From NCBI GenBank assembly GCA_027080405.1, contig JALWSL010000761.1:1-10759 (forward strand): a stretch of 10,759 bases of DNA. The letters run 5' to 3'. Each line of letters starts with the position of its first letter. Within the stretch, counting starts at the first letter, position 1. Shown in pieces: positions 7,040-10,759 of the stretch. Both the position numbers and the translations under genes were made by a program. The notes under the pieces are model-generated. The model saw only the letters and a program-made list of their open reading frames with translations. It did no database searches and had not been told where the DNA came from. The stretch is from Planctomycetaceae bacterium. Its GTDB lineage: Bacteria > Planctomycetota > Planctomycetia > Planctomycetales > Planctomycetaceae.

Positions 7040-7250
7040 CCTCTGTGCGGTTCTGGTGAAGTCCCAATTTGTCCGATTAAACGCAATGACTTCATACAAA
7101 CCCGGCTGACTGTTTTGCCAATCGTTTATCGATCGGACTCTGAAAAGAACGGTGGGATTTTTCAGGTCGAGTTCGTCGATCAGTAACAGGTTTTTCAAAT
7201 TGAAAAGCTGGGGCAAGTCACGATAAGCACCAGCTACTTCGATCATGACA

Positions 7251-7268
7251 AGAGTTGCCAGAGTTGCC
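7251..7268. repeat. 9-bp tandem repeat, two copies
   Basis: AGAGTTGCC is repeated perfectly at 7251-7259 and 7260-7268, just after the ATG at 7245 that is the most upstream possible start of the COG3014-type gene. It adds to the doubt that this stretch is conserved coding sequence. Confidence 0.55.
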
Positions 7269-7307
7269 GAGGTAAACTGCCGGATTGGGAAAGACGGGGC
7301 CGAGTCC

Positions 7308-8777
7308 ATGAGTTTTCGCATCGACAATTCCCGGGATATCCTGAACGACCGGTCTGCCAGGTCTGCGTGGTCCGCCAAAATTTGGAACCGGCTTTTCAAA
7401 AGGAGAAGCACCGAAACGCAACTTGCGTTATTGCTGACTGGGTATCGACTGGTGTTTCTGCTTGTTCTGTCGATGCTTTCCGGCTGTGCAACCCATGCCG
7501 ATCGAGTGGATCTAATCCGACAGGCTTTCTATGCGGGTGATTTCGATTCGGCCCTTGATCAAACCGCCATCGAAGGAAAAAGGAATGGTTACGATGCAGA
7601 TGTCATCAAGCTGGATCGGGCCATGATTCAGCTTGCCGACGGGAACCCGCGCGCAAGTGAAAAAATATTGCAGGAAATCCGCGATCGCTTCGATCAACTC
7701 GAAACAGAAACCGTCACACAGAAAATTGCTTCGCTGGCTACTGATGACCGGAAGCTTCCCTATGCGGGAGAGGAGTACGAAAAAATCCTGATCCGGGTGA
7801 TGTTGGCCATTTCGAACCTGATGTACGACGGTGGCGATGTCAATGCGTATGCGTTGCAAATAGCAGCCAAGCAACAGCAATTGCTCCAGAAAGCACAGGA
7901 AAAGAGCAAAGACGAAGATGCCGAAGTGGATCTGGCGACCTTCAACAGGCAACTTGCAGTTGGCTCCTACTTCCGGGCGGCGATCCTGGAATCTTCTCCT
8001 CTCGATTATGACGATGTGCAACGATATCGTGTGCAGGTTGCAAATTGGCAGCCGGATTTTCGTGATGCGCAAGTTGATCTGGCCCGCGCACAAACCGGTC
8101 GTCATTCCGCCCCGGGTCACGGAGTGGTGTATGTGATCGCATTTGTGGGCGAGGGACCATACAAGGAAGAAGCGATGGAATCGCCGACATCAACGTCTCT
8201 GCTGATTGCCGATCAAATACTTTCCGTTCTCGGGGAGTATGAATTGCCTCCGACGGTCGCTCCGATCAAAATACCGGTTGTCGTGCGATCATCCCAGCAG
8301 ATCGATTCGGTAACCGTTTCTGAACAGGGAAGATTGCTGGGAACAACAGCGACATTGATGGATATTTCCTCACTCGCGATCGAACAGAACCGGCTTCAAC
8401 GGGATGATGTTCTCGCCCGGGCCATTGCGCGGCGAATCATCAAAAAAGGAACCGTTTACGCCGTGAAAGACGGTCTGGAAGTCGAAAAATCACCGGAAGT
8501 CGATATCCTGCTCACCATTATCGGTGTTGCTTGGGAAGCGGCAGAACAAGCCGATACCCGCTGTTGGAGCCTGCTGCCGGATCGCATTCAGGTCCTTCGT
8601 CTGGAACTTCCCGCGGGAACTCATCAACTCGATTTTGCTGCCCGTCTGCGCGGAGCACACGAAGGTAAAAGCAAACCGGTTACCGTGGATGTGGTTGATG
8701 GCAAAACAACATTCGTCCTGAGCATACTCCCGCAGGATCGGGTGATTGGAAAAGTGCTGACGAAAATATACCAATAA
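7308..8777 (+). CDS. COG3014-type lipoprotein with TPR-like N-domain
   Basis: A predicted lipoprotein (489 aa from ATG 7308) resembling COG3014, an uncharacterised family. Lipobox MLSGC gives lipidated C60 in this numbering. An all-helical TPR-like domain follows (DLIRQAFYAGDFDSALDQTA onward; LPYAGEEYEKILIRVMLAIS and YFRAAILESSPLDYDDV are family-like). The C-terminal part is beta-rich: HGVVYVIAFVGEGPYKEE, then ADTRCWSLLPDRIQVLRLEL and PAGTHQL. The start is uncertain. ATG 7308 leaves an unusually long leader before the hydrophobic core; ATG 7245 is worse; TTG 7431 gives a textbook 18-residue lipoprotein signal (MLTGYRLVFLLVLSMLSG before C19) but lacks a well-spaced ribosome site. A strong AGGAG at 7401-7405 has no start codon at proper distance. 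It follows the LpoB-like gene, and I recall these families as neighbours in other bacteria, so they probably work together. Confidence 0.85.
   Translation: MSFRIDNSRDILNDRSARSAWSAKIWNRLFKRRSTETQLALLLTGYRLVFLLVLSMLSGCATHADRVDLIRQAFYAGDFDSALDQTAIEGKRNGYDADVIKLDRAMIQLADGNPRASEKILQEIRDRFDQLETETVTQKIASLATDDRKLPYAGEEYEKILIRVMLAISNLMYDGGDVNAYALQIAAKQQQLLQKAQEKSKDEDAEVDLATFNRQLAVGSYFRAAILESSPLDYDDVQRYRVQVANWQPDFRDAQVDLARAQTGRHSAPGHGVVYVIAFVGEGPYKEEAMESPTSTSLLIADQILSVLGEYELPPTVAPIKIPVVVRSSQQIDSVTVSEQGRLLGTTATLMDISSLAIEQNRLQRDDVLARAIARRIIKKGTVYAVKDGLEVEKSPEVDILLTIIGVAWEAAEQADTRCWSLLPDRIQVLRLELPAGTHQLDFAARLRGAHEGKSKPVTVDVVDGKTTFVLSILPQDRVIGKVLTKIYQ
7351..7377. repeat. 9-bp repeat, three imperfect copies
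   Basis: GGTCTGCCA, GGTCTGCGT and GGTCCGCCA lie head to tail. In the frame of the COG3014-type gene they encode RSA-RSA-WSA, ahead of the hydrophobic signal core. Such slippage-type repeats suggest the stretch is loosely constrained. Confidence 0.5.
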
Positions 8778-8802
8778 CAGAAACTTCAAAATGGAAATTT
8801 GC

Positions 8803-8832
8803 ACCGGGTGAATTTGAACCGGGTGAATTTGC
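8803..8832. repeat. 15-bp tandem duplication in convergent gap
   Basis: ACCGGGTGAATTTGA (8803-8817) is followed directly by ACCGGGTGAATTTGC (8818-8832), with one mismatch in the last base. A decayed third copy (GGAAATTTGC, ending at 8802) may precede them. The repeat sits in the 136-bp gap between two converging genes. I see no convincing terminator hairpin there. Confidence 0.75.
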
Positions 8833-8913
8833 GATCGACCCAAAGAGTTACTGATACAAGCGGAACACCGAACCTTCTGCCTGTCCCTTGATCCCGTCTG
8901 CCTGATAAATGAT

Positions 8914-10759
8914 TCAGAGCAGGTCGCTGAGCACGTGGGACGATTTATCTTCCAGAGTCTGAATCTCCGTCTCAATCTGTTTGGCTTTGTCTTCCTGCCC
9001 TGCTTTCCGGTAGGCTTGGGCTGTCAGTTTCATCAGTTCAATCGCCTGTGCAGAATCCTCACCGAGTTCAGAGCACCGAAGGGGCAGAATTTTTGAAAGC
9101 TGATCAGCGGAGTGATCAGGCTCACCAAGTTCGCGATACAGCCGCCCGAGGTGTTCGGTCGCTTCCATCACGCTTGGGTGGGCGGAGTGGAATTCCTCGC
9201 CAAGCAGTTCGATCTTCCGTTGCAGCAACATGATGGCATCTTGCAGGTGGGAAACCTGTCTGGACAATTCGAAGGCACGATCAACGACTTCAATTTTTTG
9301 TGAGGCAGGCAATTCCATCGAGTTTTCCAATGTTTTCCATACCTGCCGGTAGTAATAGGCTGCGACCTTCGGCTTGTTCAGTCCAAAATATGTCTGGGCA
9401 AGATGCTGAAAAAGATTCATCACAAACAAGGCACAGGTCGAAGGATGCTGTTTGTAGATGGACATCGCCGTTCGGAGCAGTTGTTTCGATTTCTCGTAAC
9501 TGTTTTGAAGCAGGAGAATTCTGGACATCTCCAGAAGCCCAACCAGCATGGGGATGCTGTCGGTTCCGAAACTCTGTTCATGGATGGATAAAGCGGTACT
9601 GGCTGTCTGGACTCCCCGTAATTGCCGCATCGACCGGGAAAAAGTTTCGGCCAGATGGAAAAGCGTTTGGGCAAAAAATGGATGATTAGGATTCAGGCGG
9701 TTCCGAAATTGCTCGATCGCCTTGTGAAAAAACTCATCCGCTTTTGCGAAGTCTTCCTCGCCTCCCCGTTGGTTCGCCAGGATTCCCTGCAACAGGTTGA
9801 ATCGCCCTTCGTAAACAGTATTCAGCAGCCCTGCCTGTTCGAGAATTTGGGGCAGACGTGCTGATTCCCGCTGAATGATATTCGATTTATGAACATGGAT
9901 GGCCAACTCGAAACGCATCAGATGGATGTCGGCTTCCAGTCTTCCCGATTCCTGATTTGCCTCGGGCAAAGAACGGGCCAACTGATCGATCAGCTTTTCC
10001 GCGCTCAAATATCGACCGGTTTCCATCAGCAAACGGGCTTGCAGAGCCTGGGCTCGCAAATAGTCGGCAGAAAGTCGCGTTTCCTGCTCCTGGCTGAATG
10101 AATCCAGATAGGCGCGAATATTCTGTTCTGCTTCGTGATAGTGGAAGGTTTCCGCCTGCACCTGAGCAAGATTGAAACGGGATTGCCTGAGCAGGACGTG
10201 ATCATCAGGAAAGCCGCTCCGCAGTTCCAGCGCCTGTTGATGATGTTGCCGGGAGCGGACGAATTCCCCCTGCAAGCGGAGCAGTTCAGCCAGATTGTTA
10301 TGAATTGTCGCCAGCGGGGCCGGGCAGATTTCCGCTGCTTTCACACCGTGATCTTCAATCGCACAGTGCCAAATATGGGCAGCATCATCAAAGCGTCGTT
10401 CCGCGATCAATGCGGAACCGAGATTGTTTAAGGCCCGAATGCGATGAGCCAGAGCCTCGGGAGTATCATTGCAGACAATTTTAAAAACGAGCCTGCTCAT
10501 TTTTTTTACAGCATACCAGGAGCGCATCGCGCCCAGCGTTTCCGTTACCGCGTTGACCCTGGCTGCAATCTGTTCCCGAATATCCAGATTGATTTCACCC
10601 TGTAAATCAAGTTCATCAATAAGAACCTGAAAAGAACGTTGGAGCGAACCACGTTTCTTCTTCAAGGCCGAACGAACGATCAATCCATTGCAGGCATCAA
10701 TCCGCAGAAGGAGATTCTCGGGAGTTTCCCGATCTGTCTGTTCGAGAACCCGCTTGAAC
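8914..10759 (-). CDS. Large TPR-repeat protein, N-terminus beyond the window
   Basis: At least 614 residues of helical repeats, with no signal peptide or membrane segment in view. TPR-like units are clear, for example ALNNLGSALIAERRFDDAAHIWH, IHNNLAELLRLQGEF, RFNLAQVQAETFHYHEAEQ, TLFHLAETFSRS and EATEHLGRLYRELGEPDHSA. They are about 40-42 residues apart, like the longer TPR_12/kinesin-light-chain type. A TTG at 10683 could be read as a start, but the frame is open through the right edge (FKRVLEQTDRETPENLLLR upstream) and that stretch looks coding, so the real start is probably outside. In planctomycetes such arrays are often the C-terminal half of Ser/Thr protein kinases or signalling proteins; nothing in this window confirms a kinase. 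The protein ends in LEDKSSHVLSDLL. It converges on the COG3014-type gene. Confidence 0.85.
   Translation of the reverse strand, partial: FKRVLEQTDRETPENLLLRIDACNGLIVRSALKKKRGSLQRSFQVLIDELDLQGEINLDIREQIAARVNAVTETLGAMRSWYAVKKMSRLVFKIVCNDTPEALAHRIRALNNLGSALIAERRFDDAAHIWHCAIEDHGVKAAEICPAPLATIHNNLAELLRLQGEFVRSRQHHQQALELRSGFPDDHVLLRQSRFNLAQVQAETFHYHEAEQNIRAYLDSFSQEQETRLSADYLRAQALQARLLMETGRYLSAEKLIDQLARSLPEANQESGRLEADIHLMRFELAIHVHKSNIIQRESARLPQILEQAGLLNTVYEGRFNLLQGILANQRGGEEDFAKADEFFHKAIEQFRNRLNPNHPFFAQTLFHLAETFSRSMRQLRGVQTASTALSIHEQSFGTDSIPMLVGLLEMSRILLLQNSYEKSKQLLRTAMSIYKQHPSTCALFVMNLFQHLAQTYFGLNKPKVAAYYYRQVWKTLENSMELPASQKIEVVDRAFELSRQVSHLQDAIMLLQRKIELLGEEFHSAHPSVMEATEHLGRLYRELGEPDHSADQLSKILPLRCSELGEDSAQAIELMKLTAQAYRKAGQEDKAKQIETEIQTLEDKSSHVLSDLL

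Noticed and set aside
7512..8120. Minus-strand 202-aa ORF
   Set aside because: It lies antisense within the COG3014-type gene, which has the lipobox and family motifs.
8876..8904. TCTGCCTG repeated 21 bp apart before the TPR gene stop
   Set aside because: Too short, and forms no hairpin.

Overview
The window looks like a chromosomal segment from a planctomycete (Planctomycetales-like), at about 50% GC by eye. This rests on the recognisable housekeeping proteins, the abundance of TPR proteins, a Tat-type lipoprotein signal, and a membrane-anchored 173-aa protein whose C-terminal pattern I associate with planctomycete hypotheticals. That is inference from protein character; no database was searched. 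I see no insertion sequence, phage gene, CRISPR array, tRNA or rRNA.

Layout. Bases 1-3215 form a leftward (minus) block: a small TPR protein with a Cys/Gly tail (3215 to 2868), a 343-bp stretch with one doubtful small ORF, an anchored unknown protein (2524 to 2003), scpB (1869 to 1147) and the N-terminal 308 codons of ileS (926 to the left edge). Bases 3390-5324 run rightward: a GT39/ArnT-like membrane glycosyltransferase, then 18 bp later a small BFD-type [2Fe-2S] protein. A leftward DUF2461 gene (6149 or 6215 to 5454) converges on them. Bases 6359-8777 run rightward again with two lipoproteins: an LpoB-like protein (COG3417) and a COG3014-type protein. Converging on these from the right edge is a large TPR protein (10759 to 8914). 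Its reading frame stays open through the edge, so its N-terminus lies outside the window.

How the genes may work together. The most coherent unit is the LpoB-like/COG3014 lipoprotein pair. I recall these families as neighbours in gammaproteobacteria, where LpoB activates the peptidoglycan synthase PBP1B from the outer membrane. Finding the pair in a planctomycete would suggest a periplasmic, envelope-facing module. The GT39 enzyme also acts at the envelope. ScpB (chromosome condensation) and IleRS are housekeeping genes.

Small-scale structure is concentrated between genes: a perfect 16-bp dyad just upstream of the anchored unknown protein, short tandem repeats before the TPR and LpoB-like genes, 9-bp tandem repeats at the uncertain 5' end of the COG3014 gene, and a 15-bp tandem duplication in the last convergent gap.
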